From assembly GCF_014203325.1 (NCBI RefSeq), contig NZ_JACHIV010000001.1, positions 1,117,501 through 1,181,500 on the forward strand: a stretch of 64,000 nucleotides of DNA. The letters are read 5' to 3'. Made by a program: the position numbers and the translations under genes. Below, piece by piece: positions 52,676 to 62,612 of this stretch. The notes below the pieces were generated by a model. The model searched no databases. It had not been told where the DNA came from and saw only the letters and a list, made by a program, of their open reading frames with translations. Source of the stretch: Saccharopolyspora gloriosae. Its GTDB lineage: Bacteria; Actinomycetota; Actinomycetes; Mycobacteriales; Pseudonocardiaceae. The first letter of the stretch is position 1, and each line of letters begins with the position of its first letter.

Positions 52676-52706
52676 GGGGTGCGGGAAGGGGCGGCCCGCG
52701 CACCCC
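52676..52706 (+). terminator. Hairpin between the acidic-protein and Pro-rich genes
   Basis: GGGGTGCGGG (52676-52685) pairs with CCCGCGCACCCC (52695-52706), with a small bulge, about 30 bases after the stop codon. Confidence 0.6.
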
Positions 52707-52782
52707 GGGGGCGACTAATTCGAGATCTTCCGGAACCGGGTGATCTCACCTCATCGGCGGTTCAGGGGCGGTAGGAGCAGGC

Positions 52783-55700
52783 GTGGGTTCGCACCAGGAA
52801 AATTACGACGAGAACAGCAGCAACACCACTGCGGATGATGACGACAAGCATTCCGTATTCGCCGATTCCGCCGGTACCGCTGAAGGGGACGACAACTTCA
52901 ACGACTGGGACTGGAAGCGGATCAAGGCCGCGCTGACCGGTGGCGCCGCCGTGATCGGGGACCAGGACGACCGGCTGCGCGGCCTGGTCGACCCGGTGAC
53001 CTTGCAACAGGCCGCCAACAACTTCGACTTCGCCCGCAAGACCATGGAGTCCGTCGCCGAGAACCTCCGCGACCAGGCCCGTGCCACGGCGGGTCCCGAC
53101 GGCATCTGGAAAGGGCCTGCCGCGCGGGCGTTCCTGGCGAAGATGCAGACGTTCGCCAACAACATCGACGCGCACGCCAGGCTGCTCAGCGACGGTGCGC
53201 TGGAGAGCGAGGCGGGCGGGTCGATCGCCGACACGCTGCGGATGAACGGGAACTACCTCGCTTGGGGCGGGCAGACCGTCGACTACTACGACCGCTACTA
53301 CGCCGACGTGGCATTGCAGCGCGGGGTCGCTCCGAAGATGGAAGACAACAAGGTCATGGTGAGCAAGGACGAGGAAGTCGTCAAAGCCATGACCGACTCC
53401 ATGCGCCAGGTCATCGTGCAGGTCTCCTCCAACTACGAGTGGCGCAAGGACGACGTCGTCACTCCGGACGCGGTCAAGGGCGAGGCAGCACCACCACCCC
53501 CGTCGCCCAAGCCGCCGCCGAAGGAGCCACCGCCGCCGAAGAACCCGCCGCCGCCCAAGGAACCGCCGCCGCCCAAGTCGCCGCCGAAGGAGCCGCCGCC
53601 CAACGAGCCGCCGCCGCCCAAGGAACCGCCGCCAGTGGAGCCGCCACCCGCTGGTGGTCCGGAAGGCGATCCGCCGCCGGTGGGTGGTCCGGAGGGAGAT
53701 CCGCCGCCGGTCGGCGATCCACCGCCGGTGGGTGGTCCGCCGCCGGTCGGTGGTCCGGGAGGCACGCCGCCGCCGGCGGGCGGCCCTGAGCAGCAGCAGG
53801 TGAACAGCCAAACCCCGCCGCCGGTGGGTGCGCCGCCGCCAGTGGGTGGTCCGCCGCCGGTGGGTGGTCCGGGAGGGACGCCTCCGCCGGGAGGCACCCC
53901 GCCACCGGGAGGCACCCCGCCACCGGGAAGGACGCCGCCACCGGTCGGCACCCCGCCGCCGGTAGGTGGGCCGCCGCCGGTCGGCACACCGCCGCCGGTG
54001 GGCAATCCCCCTGGGAACCGCCACAACCCGAGAAATCCTGGAGGAAATCAGGGCAACGTTCCGCCGCCGGTCGGCGGGCCACCAGTGGGCGATGGGCCTC
54101 CGGCCGGGAATCCCCCGCCGGTGGGCAGTCCGCCTCCTGTCGGGAGCCCGCCGCCGGTGGGAAGTCCGCCGCCGGTGGGTAGTCCCCCTCCAGTGGGAAG
54201 TCCGCCTCCGGTGGGGAGCCCGCCTTCGGCGGGCGGCCCGCCGCCAGTGGGGAGTCCGCCGCCGGTCGGCGGCCCACCTCCGGTGGGGCAGCCGCCGGGC
54301 GGTACGCCGGAGGGTTGGTCGCCGGGTGAGGGTCAGCAGTCGTCGTCCGGGCAGGACGAGCGCGGTGGGATGCCGATGATGCCGCCGATGATGCCGCCGG
54401 GCGCCGGTGGTGGCGGTGGTGGCAATGGCGGTGGTGAGCGTTCGGATGCGTCCGGTCTGCTCGACGCCGGGAATGAGCCGTGGTCGGGTTCCGGTTCGCC
54501 GGTGGGCGATCCGGAAGCTCCGTTCGGCGCCCCGCCGGTCGACGCTCCTTCGGCGGGTCGGCCGCCGGGTAGTACGCCGGAGGGTTGGTCGCCGGGTGAG
54601 GGTCAGCAGTCGTCGTCCGGGCAGGACGAGCGCGGTGGGATGCCGATGATGCCGCCGATGATGCCGCCGGGCGCCGGTGGTGGCGGTGGTGGCAATGGCG
54701 GTGGTGAGCGTTCGGATGCGTCCGGTCTGCTCGACGCCGGGAATGAGCCGTGGTCGGGTTCCGGTTCGCCGGTGGGCGATCCGGAGGCCCCGTTCGGCGC
54801 CCCGCCGATCGAGGCTTCTCCCGTCGGAGAGGCCGCGCCGGTCGACGTGCCGGGCGCGGACGAGCAGCAGGAGCCCGAGCAGCAGGTGGCCGGTGGGATG
54901 CCGATGATGCCGCCGATGGTGCCGCCGGGCGCCGCCGGTGGCGGCGGCGAGCGTTCCGACGCGTCCGGTCTGCTCGACGCCGGGAGCGAGCCGTGGGAGG
55001 CCGCAGGTCCGCCCGCGGGCGATCCGGAAGCTCCGGCCGTGCCGGTGCCGCCGGGCGAGGTGCCGTCCGCGCCGCAGCAGCGGGCCGATCCGCCCGCACC
55101 GGTGGGCGAAGCCGGGAAGGTGGCCGGCGGCGTGCCGGTCGTTCCCCTCGTGGTGCCGCCGCTGGGCGCTCTCGGCCCGAACCGGGAGCGCCGGCGCGGT
55201 ACCCACGAGCCGGAGGGCTCCGGGCCCGCCGGCACCACGAGCGCTGACGGGAACGGTGCGTCGGCCGAGCCGGTCGATCCCGCCGTCCGCGAGGACGAAC
55301 CGGCCGCCGAGCCGGAGTGGCCGCAGGACCACGTCCCGGTGGTGCGCCAGGAGGACGGGGCCAAGGACACCGGGGCCTGGGACAGCCCCGGCGTCCTGCC
55401 CTGGCTGATCCCGTTCCCGGTGTCCGGCGATGCCGATCGGGAGCGCGACCGGCCCGCCGCGGACCACTCGCTGCGGGACACCACCCCGTGGGAACCCGAG
55501 CGGGCCGCCGGCGATGCGGGCTACGCCGCGTGGCGGCGCGCGAGCTTGGGCGGAGACCGGCGGGTCCCGGCGGAGGAGGAGAGCCCCCTGCGCTGCGGCG
55601 GGCCGGACTTCACCCCGGAGGAGCTCGCGGCCATGCGGGCCGAGGAAAGAGCGGAAGCCGAACGGCAGGCGGAGGAGAAGGCCAAGGCGGAAGCCGAGGC

Positions 55701-55806
55701 GGAGGCGGAGAACGAGAAGGAGCGTTCCAGTTCGGACCTCCTCGTGAGGGATAACTCCGCCTGGGGCGGCGGTTCCGCAAAACCGCCGCCGGGCGCGCTG
55801 GGATGA
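52783..55806 (+). CDS. Large WxG-headed Pro/Gly-rich type VII-associated protein
   Basis: A 1007-residue protein. The N-terminal ~225 residues are folded and helical, with a WxG at 109-111 (IWKGPAARAF) in WXG100/PPE-like surroundings. Residues ~226-500 are a low-complexity proline run (PPPKEPPPP, then many GPPPVG repeats). Residues ~500-680 hold two nearly identical 78-codon blocks (270-bp period). The C-terminal ~300 residues are charged and end in a coiled coil (EERAEAERQAEEKAKAEAEAEAE) and DNSAWGGG. No signal peptide is seen. Resembles EspB/PPE-like or adhesin-type ESX substrates; function unknown. GTG 52783 follows GTAGGAGCAGGC. It is 40 bases before eccC. Confidence 0.85.
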   Translation: MGSHQENYDENSSNTTADDDDKHSVFADSAGTAEGDDNFNDWDWKRIKAALTGGAAVIGDQDDRLRGLVDPVTLQQAANNFDFARKTMESVAENLRDQARATAGPDGIWKGPAARAFLAKMQTFANNIDAHARLLSDGALESEAGGSIADTLRMNGNYLAWGGQTVDYYDRYYADVALQRGVAPKMEDNKVMVSKDEEVVKAMTDSMRQVIVQVSSNYEWRKDDVVTPDAVKGEAAPPPPSPKPPPKEPPPPKNPPPPKEPPPPKSPPKEPPPNEPPPPKEPPPVEPPPAGGPEGDPPPVGGPEGDPPPVGDPPPVGGPPPVGGPGGTPPPAGGPEQQQVNSQTPPPVGAPPPVGGPPPVGGPGGTPPPGGTPPPGGTPPPGRTPPPVGTPPPVGGPPPVGTPPPVGNPPGNRHNPRNPGGNQGNVPPPVGGPPVGDGPPAGNPPPVGSPPPVGSPPPVGSPPPVGSPPPVGSPPPVGSPPSAGGPPPVGSPPPVGGPPPVGQPPGGTPEGWSPGEGQQSSSGQDERGGMPMMPPMMPPGAGGGGGGNGGGERSDASGLLDAGNEPWSGSGSPVGDPEAPFGAPPVDAPSAGRPPGSTPEGWSPGEGQQSSSGQDERGGMPMMPPMMPPGAGGGGGGNGGGERSDASGLLDAGNEPWSGSGSPVGDPEAPFGAPPIEASPVGEAAPVDVPGADEQQEPEQQVAGGMPMMPPMVPPGAAGGGGERSDASGLLDAGSEPWEAAGPPAGDPEAPAVPVPPGEVPSAPQQRADPPAPVGEAGKVAGGVPVVPLVVPPLGALGPNRERRRGTHEPEGSGPAGTTSADGNGASAEPVDPAVREDEPAAEPEWPQDHVPVVRQEDGAKDTGAWDSPGVLPWLIPFPVSGDADRERDRPAADHSLRDTTPWEPERAAGDAGYAAWRRASLGGDRRVPAEEESPLRCGGPDFTPEELAAMRAEERAEAERQAEEKAKAEAEAEAENEKERSSSDLLVRDNSAWGGGSAKPPPGALG
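54303..54807 (+). repeat. Tandem near-identical block, 270-bp period
   Basis: Bases 54303-54537 recur at 54573-54807 with very few differences, in frame. Each block encodes TPEGWSPGEGQQSSSGQDER through EAPFGAPP. A third partial copy of the MPMMPPM-G segment follows near 54897. It arose by recent unequal exchange within the Pro-rich gene. Confidence 0.9.
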
Positions 55807-55846
55807 GGTCGATGTCCCCAGCGGTCGACACGAACGAGGCAAACCC

Positions 55847-58800
55847 ATGAGCACCATCACGGTGAAGCGCCCACCGCGCGCCACGGGGCCGGAGATGCCC
55901 GAGGGCACGGTGGAGCTGCAGGAGCCTCCGGTCATGGAGGAACCGGCCGCGATGGACTTCCGATCGGTGGCCATGATCGTGCCGATGGGCATCGGCTCGA
56001 TGGCGATGATCATGATGGTCTCGTCCCGGAGCAGCTCGCCGATGATGTACATCATGGGCGGCGGCATGGCGCTGGCGATGCTGGTCATGGTGCTGACCCA
56101 GCTCGGCCGCAACGGGGCCGAGCGCAAGCGCAAGATGGCGTCCGAGCGCCGCGACTTCCTGCGCTACATCGCGCAGCTGCGGGAGAAGGCCAGGGAGTCG
56201 GCGGACCAGCAGCGCCGGGCCGTGGTGTGGAGCAACCCGGCGCCGTCCTGGTTGTGGTCGATCGCCGCCGGTCCCCGGTTGTGGGAGCGGCGGGCCAACC
56301 AGGACGACTTCGGGCGCGCCCGGATCGGATTGGGCGCGCAGGCCGCGGCGGTGGAGTACACGGCGCCGTCGACCAAGCCGATCGAGGACCTGGAACCGCT
56401 GGCGGCGGTCTCGCTGCGGCGGTTCCAGGAGGCCTACGGCACCGTCTCGGGAATTCCGATGTCGGTGGGGCTGCGCAGCTTCACCAGCGTGGAGTTCGCA
56501 GGTGCGCAAGAAGGCGTGGTCGGCTTGGTGCGGTCCCTGCTGGGCCAGCTGGTCACCTTCCACTCGCCGGACGAGCTGCGGGTGGCGGTGCTGACGAGCG
56601 AGACCTGCCAACCCGAGTGGGACTGGGTCAAGTGGCTGCCGCACAACGCCCACCCCACCGCGCACGACGCAGCGGGCCCGCTGCGGTTGTTCGCCTGCGA
56701 CCACGACGAGCTGATGGACGTGCTCGGCGCGGACATCACCGACCGGCCCGACCACGACCCGAGCAGCCGCCCGGGCGTGGTCGAGCCGTTCGTGGTGGTG
56801 GTCGCGCACCTGACCGAGATCCCCGAGTCCTCGCGGCTGCTCGACACCGGGCTGCGCAACGTCGTGCTGCTGGACCTGTCCGGGCGGCTGCCCGGCGGGC
56901 CCAAGGTGCTGCGGCTGACCGCGGAGGACGACGAGGTGAGCTTCCCGGTGGGTGAGGAGACCGGCACGGCCCTGCGCGACGGGCTGAGCCTGGTGCAGGC
57001 CGAGGCGCTGGCCAGGTCGATGGCGCCCAAACGCACCAGCGGCTCCGTGGACGTCGTCGACCAGCCGTTGGAGAGCGACTTCGAGCTGACCACGCTGCTG
57101 GGCATCCGCGACCCGCGCACGTTCGACGTGCCCGCGCAGTGGCGGCCCCGCGCCGCGCAGCGCTCGCGGTTGCAGGTGCCGATCGGAGTCACCACCGAGG
57201 GCGAAGTCGTCGAGCTGGACCTGAAGGAGCCCGCCCAGGGAGGGATGGGCCCGCACGGCATGCTGATCGGCGCCACCGGCTCCGGCAAGAGCGAGCTGCT
57301 GCGCACCTTGGTGGCGGGCCTCGCGGCGACGCACTCGTCGGAGATCCTCAACCTGGTGCTGGTCGACTTCAAGGGCGGCGCGACGTTCCTGGGCATGGAC
57401 GAGCTGCCGCACACCTCGGCGGTGATCACCAACCTCGCCGACGAACTGCCGCTGGTCGACCGGATGCAGGACGCGCTCAACGGTGAGCTGGTGCGCCGCC
57501 AGGAGTTGTTGCGCGCCAGCGGATATTCCTCGTCGTTCGAGTACGAGAAGGCGAGGGCCGGGGGCGCCCGCCTGGTGCCGTTCCCGGACCTGCTGCTGGT
57601 GGTCGACGAGTTCAGCGAGCTGCTGGCGAGCAAGGCCGAGTTCATGGACCTGTTCGTCTCCATCGGGCGGCTCGGCCGCAGCCTCGGGGTGCACCTGCTG
57701 CTGGCTTCGCAGCGGCTCGACGAGGGCCGCATCCACCGGGTGGAAGGCCACCTGTCCTATCGGATCGCGCTGCGCACGTTCTCCTCGATGGAGTCACGGG
57801 CCGTGATCGGCCAGGCCAAGGCGTACGAGCTGCCGTCCGACCCGGGCAACGGCTACTTGAAGATCGATACGACCACGCTGGTGCGGTTCAAGGGCGCCTA
57901 CGTCTCCGGGCCCTGCCCGGAGCGCGACGGCGCGGCCCCTGCCACCTCCGAAGAGCGGGCGTTCTCCGAGGTCGTCTCCTTCCGCACGCAGCCCTACCCG
58001 AGCCTGCACCAGATCCGGCAGCACGAGGAGCAGGGCACCCCGGAGCCGGAGGCGGAACCCGAGGACGAGTCCGGTGAGGACGCCCCGTCGCTGATCGAAG
58101 TCCTCATCGGACGGTTGAAGGGCTCGGGCCCGCCCGCCCGCCAGATCTGGCTGCCGCCGCTGTCGGCGGCGCCGAGCCTGGACGGCCTGCTGCCCAGCGT
58201 GGTGCCGGACCCGGTCCGCGGCATGACCGTCGAGCCCACCGGCGGCCGGACCCCGCTGCGGGTTCCGGTGGCCGTCGTCGACCGGCCATACGAGCAGTCG
58301 CGGGACCTGATGACCGCGGACCTGTCCGGCTCGGACGGTCACGTCGGCATCGCCGGTGCACCGCAGAGCGGCAAGTCCACGCTGCTGCGGACCCTGGTGC
58401 TGGGGCTCGCGCTGCACAACACGCCGCGGGACGTGCAGTTCTACTGCATGGACTTCGGTGGCGGCGGCATCATGTCGCTGTCCGGGCTGCCGCACGTGGG
58501 CTCGGTCGCGACCCGGATGGAACGCGACCGGGTGGTGCGCACCATCGCCGAGCTGACCCAGCTGCTGGAGCGCCGGGAGTCCCTGTTCGCCGAGCACGGG
58601 TTCGAGTCGATCGCGGCCTACCTGCGGGCTCGGGAGCGCGGCGAGGTCGACGATCCGCACGGGCACGTGTTCCTCGTGGTGGACGGCTGGTTCACCGTCA
58701 AGCAGGACTTCCAGGAACTGGAGGCGAAGATCGGCGAGCTCGCCTCCCGCGGCTTGTCGTTCGGCATCCACCTGGTGCTGGCCGCGACCCGCTGGTCGGA

Positions 58801-59857
58801 GATCCGCACCTGGCTCCGGGACCTGCTGGGCAGCAAGCTCGAACTGCGCCTCGGCGATTCGATGGAGTCGGAGTTCGGTTCGCGCAAGGCCGCGACCGTG
58901 CCGAACCAGGCCGGTCGCGGGATCACCTCGGACGGCTACCACTTCCTCACCGCGCTGCCCCGGCTGGACGGACGGTCCGATGTGGACGACCTCTCCGAGG
59001 CGACCAAGACGGTCACCGAGGAGGTGCGGGCGTTCTGGCCAGGCGAGCCCGCCCCGCCGGTGCGGATGCTGCCGACGAAGCTGCCCGCGCGGCAACTGCC
59101 CGCCCCGCAACCGGAGTTCCGGATGTGCATCGGCCACGACGAGCAGCGGTTGCAGCCGGTGTGGCACGACTTCCACGCGCAGCCGCACCTGATGGTCTTC
59201 GGCGACGGCGCGACGGGCAAGACCAACCTGCTGCGCCTGGCGCTGCGCTCCATCCGGCGGCGCTACGGGCCTGACCAGGCCAAGATCGTGCTCGGCGATG
59301 CTCGGCGCGACCTCGACAACGAGGTGCCCGCCGAGTACAACGTCGGCTTCGGGGTCAACTCCGAGGCGCTGCACGGGCTCGCCGAGCAGACCGCCGCCTC
59401 GATGGTCAAGCGGGTGCCGGGCCAGGAGATCTCCTCGGAGCGCATGCGCAAGCGGGACTGGTGGGAGGGTCCGGAGCTGTTCCTGGTCGTCGACGACTAC
59501 GAACTGCTCACCCGCGGCGGGATGGGGTCGGCGCTGGACCCGCTGCTGTCGATGATCCCGCAGGGTGTCCACATAGGACTCCACCTGGTGGTCGCCAGGA
59601 GCACTTCCGGTGCCATGCGAGCGATGATGGACCCGGTGCTGCGCCGGCTCTGGGAGCTCGGCACCCCTTCGCTGCTGCTCTCCTACCCCAAGGAGGAGGG
59701 CACCTTCATCGGTGAGGCGAAACCGCGCAAGCTGCCTCCCGGCCGCGCCCAGCTGGTCACCCGGCGCGGCATCCAACTCATCCAGACCGGTCTGGTCGAC
59801 GACGAATTCGCCACGGCCGCCCAGCAGACGAGCACGATCAGGAAGGAGAACCGATGA
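55847..59857 (+). CDS. eccC: Type VII secretion ATPase EccC (fused EccCa-EccCb)
   Basis: A 1336-residue FtsK/SpoIIIE-type motor that binds and drives export of type VII substrates. Residues ~45-85 hold two membrane helices (MIVPMGIGSMAMIMMV, MYIMGGGMALAMLVMVL). Three ATPase domains follow, with Walker A at ~475 (GATGSGKSELLRTL), ~837 (GAPQSGKSTLLRTL) and ~1119 (GDGATGKTNLLRLAL), and Walker B strands such as LLLVVDEFSELL and LFLVVDDYELL. It is fused, not split as in some mycobacterial ESX systems. It overlaps eccD by four bases. Confidence 0.96.
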   Translation: MSTITVKRPPRATGPEMPEGTVELQEPPVMEEPAAMDFRSVAMIVPMGIGSMAMIMMVSSRSSSPMMYIMGGGMALAMLVMVLTQLGRNGAERKRKMASERRDFLRYIAQLREKARESADQQRRAVVWSNPAPSWLWSIAAGPRLWERRANQDDFGRARIGLGAQAAAVEYTAPSTKPIEDLEPLAAVSLRRFQEAYGTVSGIPMSVGLRSFTSVEFAGAQEGVVGLVRSLLGQLVTFHSPDELRVAVLTSETCQPEWDWVKWLPHNAHPTAHDAAGPLRLFACDHDELMDVLGADITDRPDHDPSSRPGVVEPFVVVVAHLTEIPESSRLLDTGLRNVVLLDLSGRLPGGPKVLRLTAEDDEVSFPVGEETGTALRDGLSLVQAEALARSMAPKRTSGSVDVVDQPLESDFELTTLLGIRDPRTFDVPAQWRPRAAQRSRLQVPIGVTTEGEVVELDLKEPAQGGMGPHGMLIGATGSGKSELLRTLVAGLAATHSSEILNLVLVDFKGGATFLGMDELPHTSAVITNLADELPLVDRMQDALNGELVRRQELLRASGYSSSFEYEKARAGGARLVPFPDLLLVVDEFSELLASKAEFMDLFVSIGRLGRSLGVHLLLASQRLDEGRIHRVEGHLSYRIALRTFSSMESRAVIGQAKAYELPSDPGNGYLKIDTTTLVRFKGAYVSGPCPERDGAAPATSEERAFSEVVSFRTQPYPSLHQIRQHEEQGTPEPEAEPEDESGEDAPSLIEVLIGRLKGSGPPARQIWLPPLSAAPSLDGLLPSVVPDPVRGMTVEPTGGRTPLRVPVAVVDRPYEQSRDLMTADLSGSDGHVGIAGAPQSGKSTLLRTLVLGLALHNTPRDVQFYCMDFGGGGIMSLSGLPHVGSVATRMERDRVVRTIAELTQLLERRESLFAEHGFESIAAYLRARERGEVDDPHGHVFLVVDGWFTVKQDFQELEAKIGELASRGLSFGIHLVLAATRWSEIRTWLRDLLGSKLELRLGDSMESEFGSRKAATVPNQAGRGITSDGYHFLTALPRLDGRSDVDDLSEATKTVTEEVRAFWPGEPAPPVRMLPTKLPARQLPAPQPEFRMCIGHDEQRLQPVWHDFHAQPHLMVFGDGATGKTNLLRLALRSIRRRYGPDQAKIVLGDARRDLDNEVPAEYNVGFGVNSEALHGLAEQTAASMVKRVPGQEISSERMRKRDWWEGPELFLVVDDYELLTRGGMGSALDPLLSMIPQGVHIGLHLVVARSTSGAMRAMMDPVLRRLWELGTPSLLLSYPKEEGTFIGEAKPRKLPPGRAQLVTRRGIQLIQTGLVDDEFATAAQQTSTIRKENR

Positions 59858-61251
59858 CCAGCGCCAGGGCCGCGGAGCTGTGCAGGGTCACGGTGTTCGG
59901 CCCGGACGGGAAGGCCGATCTGGCGGTACCGGTGTCGACCTCGGTGGCCGACCTGCTGCCGGTGCTGCTCAGCCACACCCGGCGGCAGCCCGCGGAGGAC
60001 GAGCCGGGCTCCTGGGTGCTGCAGCGGCTCGGCGAGCCGCCGCTGGACCCGGACGGCACCCCGGAGACGCTGGACTGGCTGGAAGGCGAGCGGCTGCACC
60101 TGCGCCCCGCCGCCGACCCGCTTCCGCAGCTGGACTTCGACGATCTCGCCGACGGGATCGCCACCAGCGTCGAGCAGCACCCGGACCGCTGGCGGCCGGA
60201 GTTCGGCCCGCGCCTGTTCCAGGTGCTCTCGGGCGTGCTCATCGGGCTGCTCGCGATGGTCCTGCTCGGCGACGGTCCGACCGGGCTGCACGCCGGCTTC
60301 GCCGGGGGCCTGGCCCTGATCTTCACCGGTGCGGCGCTCCCGCTGGCCAAGAACCTCAAGGACGTCGCGCTGGCGCGGCTCATCGGCCTCGCCGGGTGCG
60401 GCTACGCGGGGATCGCCGGGCTGATCGCCGCCGACGGCGTTCCCGACGGCGTGGCACCGACTCCGCCGGGACTCCTGGTGGGCACCGGGTGCGCCGCGTT
60501 CGCGGCCGCCGTCCTGCTGGTGCTGCACCGGTTCGCGGGCCGGGCCGTCCCGTTCGGCCCGTTCCTGGCGGTGCTGCTGCTGGCCGCGGTGGTCCACGGT
60601 GGGGTGTGGCTGGGACTGGGCTTCGGCCTGCGCCCGGGGCAAACGGCGGGTGCGCTCGCCGCCGTGGTGTTCGGGGTCGTGCTGTTCGCCCCCAAGGTGA
60701 CCATCCGGGCGGCGTTCCTGCGCGGGCCGCAACTCCCGCGCAACGCCGCCGACCTCCAGCAGGACATCGACCCCGCCGGGGCGGACGACGTGAGCTCCCG
60801 CACCGGCAACGCCGACCGGTACCTCAGCGCCGCGCTGGTCTGCGCCGCGGCCGTCCTCATCGCGGCGTTCCCCTTGATCATGACCGAGGCCGGATGGGTG
60901 GCCTGGGCGCTGGTGAGCGTGCTCTCCTGCTCGGTGCTGCTGCGGTCGCGCGCCCTGTTCAGCGCCTGGCAGCGGGTGTCGCTGGTGGCGGCCGGGACCA
61001 CCGGGCTCTCCCTGGTTGCGCTGGCCTTCGCGCGGGAGTTCTCCCCGGGATGGCGCGCGGTCCTCGTGCTCGGCCTGCTCCTGGTGCTGCTGGCGCTGGT
61101 GCTGGGCGCGCTGCGCCCGCTGCACCGCCGGATGCTGCCGATCTGGGGGCACCTGGCGAACATCTTCGACACCTGCACGGCCATCGCGGTGCTCCCGCTG
61201 CTGTTCCAGCTGCTGGAGCTCTACGCGTGGGCGCGCGGATTGGCCGGGTGA
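59854..61251 (+). CDS. eccD: Type VII secretion membrane channel protein EccD
   Basis: A 465-residue EccD. The N-terminal ~90 residues are ubiquitin-like (CRVTVFGPDGKADLAVPVSTSVADLLPVLL), facing the cytoplasm. From residue ~120 on come about eleven hydrophobic helices, ending ALRPLHRRMLPIWGHLANIFDTCTAIAVLPLLFQLLELYAWARG. EccD lines the membrane channel of the type VII complex. Its ATG overlaps the eccC stop codon (ATGA), and eccB starts four bases after its stop, so the three are cotranslated. Confidence 0.95.
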   Translation: MTSARAAELCRVTVFGPDGKADLAVPVSTSVADLLPVLLSHTRRQPAEDEPGSWVLQRLGEPPLDPDGTPETLDWLEGERLHLRPAADPLPQLDFDDLADGIATSVEQHPDRWRPEFGPRLFQVLSGVLIGLLAMVLLGDGPTGLHAGFAGGLALIFTGAALPLAKNLKDVALARLIGLAGCGYAGIAGLIAADGVPDGVAPTPPGLLVGTGCAAFAAAVLLVLHRFAGRAVPFGPFLAVLLLAAVVHGGVWLGLGFGLRPGQTAGALAAVVFGVVLFAPKVTIRAAFLRGPQLPRNAADLQQDIDPAGADDVSSRTGNADRYLSAALVCAAAVLIAAFPLIMTEAGWVAWALVSVLSCSVLLRSRALFSAWQRVSLVAAGTTGLSLVALAFAREFSPGWRAVLVLGLLLVLLALVLGALRPLHRRMLPIWGHLANIFDTCTAIAVLPLLFQLLELYAWARGLAG

Positions 61252-61255
61252 GCAG

Positions 61256-62605
61256 GTGCAGACCCAACGAGACCACGTCCACGCCTACCAGTTCCTGATG
61301 GGCAGGATGAGCTCGGCACTGGTGCTCGCCGACCCGGCCAGCGCCGAAGTACCGGCGAAACGGGCCAAGACCGGGTTGATCGCCGGTGTGGTGCTCGCGC
61401 TGCTGATCGGCGTCGGGTTCGGCGTCTACGGGCTGTTCGTCCCCGGCGGCAGCAAGAAGTGGCAGGCCCAGGGCGCGATCGTGGTGGAGAAGGAGACCGG
61501 GACCAGGTTCGTCAACGCGGGCGGGGTGCTGCACCCGACGCTGAACTTCGCCTCGGCGAAGTTGTTGCAGGGCGCGGGATCCGAGGTGAAGACGATCTCG
61601 CAGGCCTCCCTCGCCGGCGCCCCGCGCGGTGGCCCGATCGGCATTCCGGACGCGCCGCAGACGCTCCCCCCGGTCGAGGACCTGGCCGGTTCGCACTGGC
61701 TGGTCTGCCTGCCGGGAGCGAGCACCGGAGCCGCCCCCGGGCGGTTCAACCTCGACTTCGATCCGACGTCCACCGCCCGGCAGCCGTCCGCCGACCAATA
61801 CCTGCCGGTGCGCTCGGTCGACGGCACCGACTACCTGCTGTGGCAAGGCCGCAAGCACCGGATCGCCGATCCGTCGGTCCAGGTCGCGCTGGGCATGGCC
61901 AACGCGCGTCCGTCCACGGCTCCGCCGTGGTGGCTCGACGCGGTGCCGGACGGGCCGGTGCTGGCGCCGGCCCGGATCGACGGCGCCGGGTCCGCCGGGT
62001 CGCCCGTCGGCGGCACCCCGCGCCAAGTGGGGCAGCTGTTCGAGCAGCACGCCGCCAACGGCGGGGTCCAGCGGTTCGTGCTCCGCGCGGACGGACTGGC
62101 ACCGCTGAGCGAGACCGAGTTCGCGCTGCTGGCGGCCCAGCCAGGAAACCCGGCGCCGGAGCGGATCGGTGCCGCCGCGGTGGCCGGTGCGCCCCGCTCG
62201 GCGGACCGGTCGTTGTTCGACCGGATTCCCGACCTCAGCGGCGCAGGCTGGCAGTCCGGCGCGGACTCGCTCTGCCTGCGCCAGAACCCGGCCGGGGACC
62301 AGGTCCGCAGCCAGGTGGTGCTCGCCGCGCCGCGGCAGGCCGCATCGCCCGGTGGCGCGGTGAACGTGCGGCCGGGAACCGGGCTGGTGGCCGGTGCGCT
62401 GCCGATCCCCGCCGGGCAGCGGGTGCCGGACCGCTACCTGATCACCGACCAGGGCACCAAGCACCTGGTGCCGGACGACGAGTCGATGCAGGCCCTCGGT
62501 TTCGGCAGCGCGCCGGTGCGCCCGATCTCGAACGAACTGCTCGCCGCCCTCCCGGACGGACCGGTGCTCAGCCGGGCCGCGATGGGCGTGAGCGAGAAGG
62601 GATGA
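61256..62605 (+). CDS. eccB: Type VII secretion protein EccB
   Basis: A 449-residue EccB. The cytosolic leader MQTQRDHVHAYQFLMGRMSSALV matches the family's canonical start, followed by one membrane helix at ~38-60 (TGLIAGVVLALLIGVGFGVYGLF) and a periplasmic domain with two conserved Cys, in SHWLVCLPG and ADSLCLRQ, able to form a disulfide. RYLITDQGTKHLVPDDESMQALGF is typical of the C-terminal repeat domain. EccB caps the outer face of the complex. GTG 61256 is preferred as it alone gives this leader. Confidence 0.95.
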   Translation: MQTQRDHVHAYQFLMGRMSSALVLADPASAEVPAKRAKTGLIAGVVLALLIGVGFGVYGLFVPGGSKKWQAQGAIVVEKETGTRFVNAGGVLHPTLNFASAKLLQGAGSEVKTISQASLAGAPRGGPIGIPDAPQTLPPVEDLAGSHWLVCLPGASTGAAPGRFNLDFDPTSTARQPSADQYLPVRSVDGTDYLLWQGRKHRIADPSVQVALGMANARPSTAPPWWLDAVPDGPVLAPARIDGAGSAGSPVGGTPRQVGQLFEQHAANGGVQRFVLRADGLAPLSETEFALLAAQPGNPAPERIGAAAVAGAPRSADRSLFDRIPDLSGAGWQSGADSLCLRQNPAGDQVRSQVVLAAPRQAASPGGAVNVRPGTGLVAGALPIPAGQRVPDRYLITDQGTKHLVPDDESMQALGFGSAPVRPISNELLAALPDGPVLSRAAMGVSEKG

Positions 62606-62612
62606 ACAGCTG

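Noticed and set aside
53485-54300. CRISPR-like regularity in the Pro-rich gene
   Set aside because: The periodicity is codon-level proline/glycine repetition inside a coding frame, with no spacers.
52762-56133. 1123-codon minus-strand frame opposite the Pro-rich gene
   Set aside because: The repetitive RRRTAHRR-type product is the mirror of the proline repeats on the other strand.
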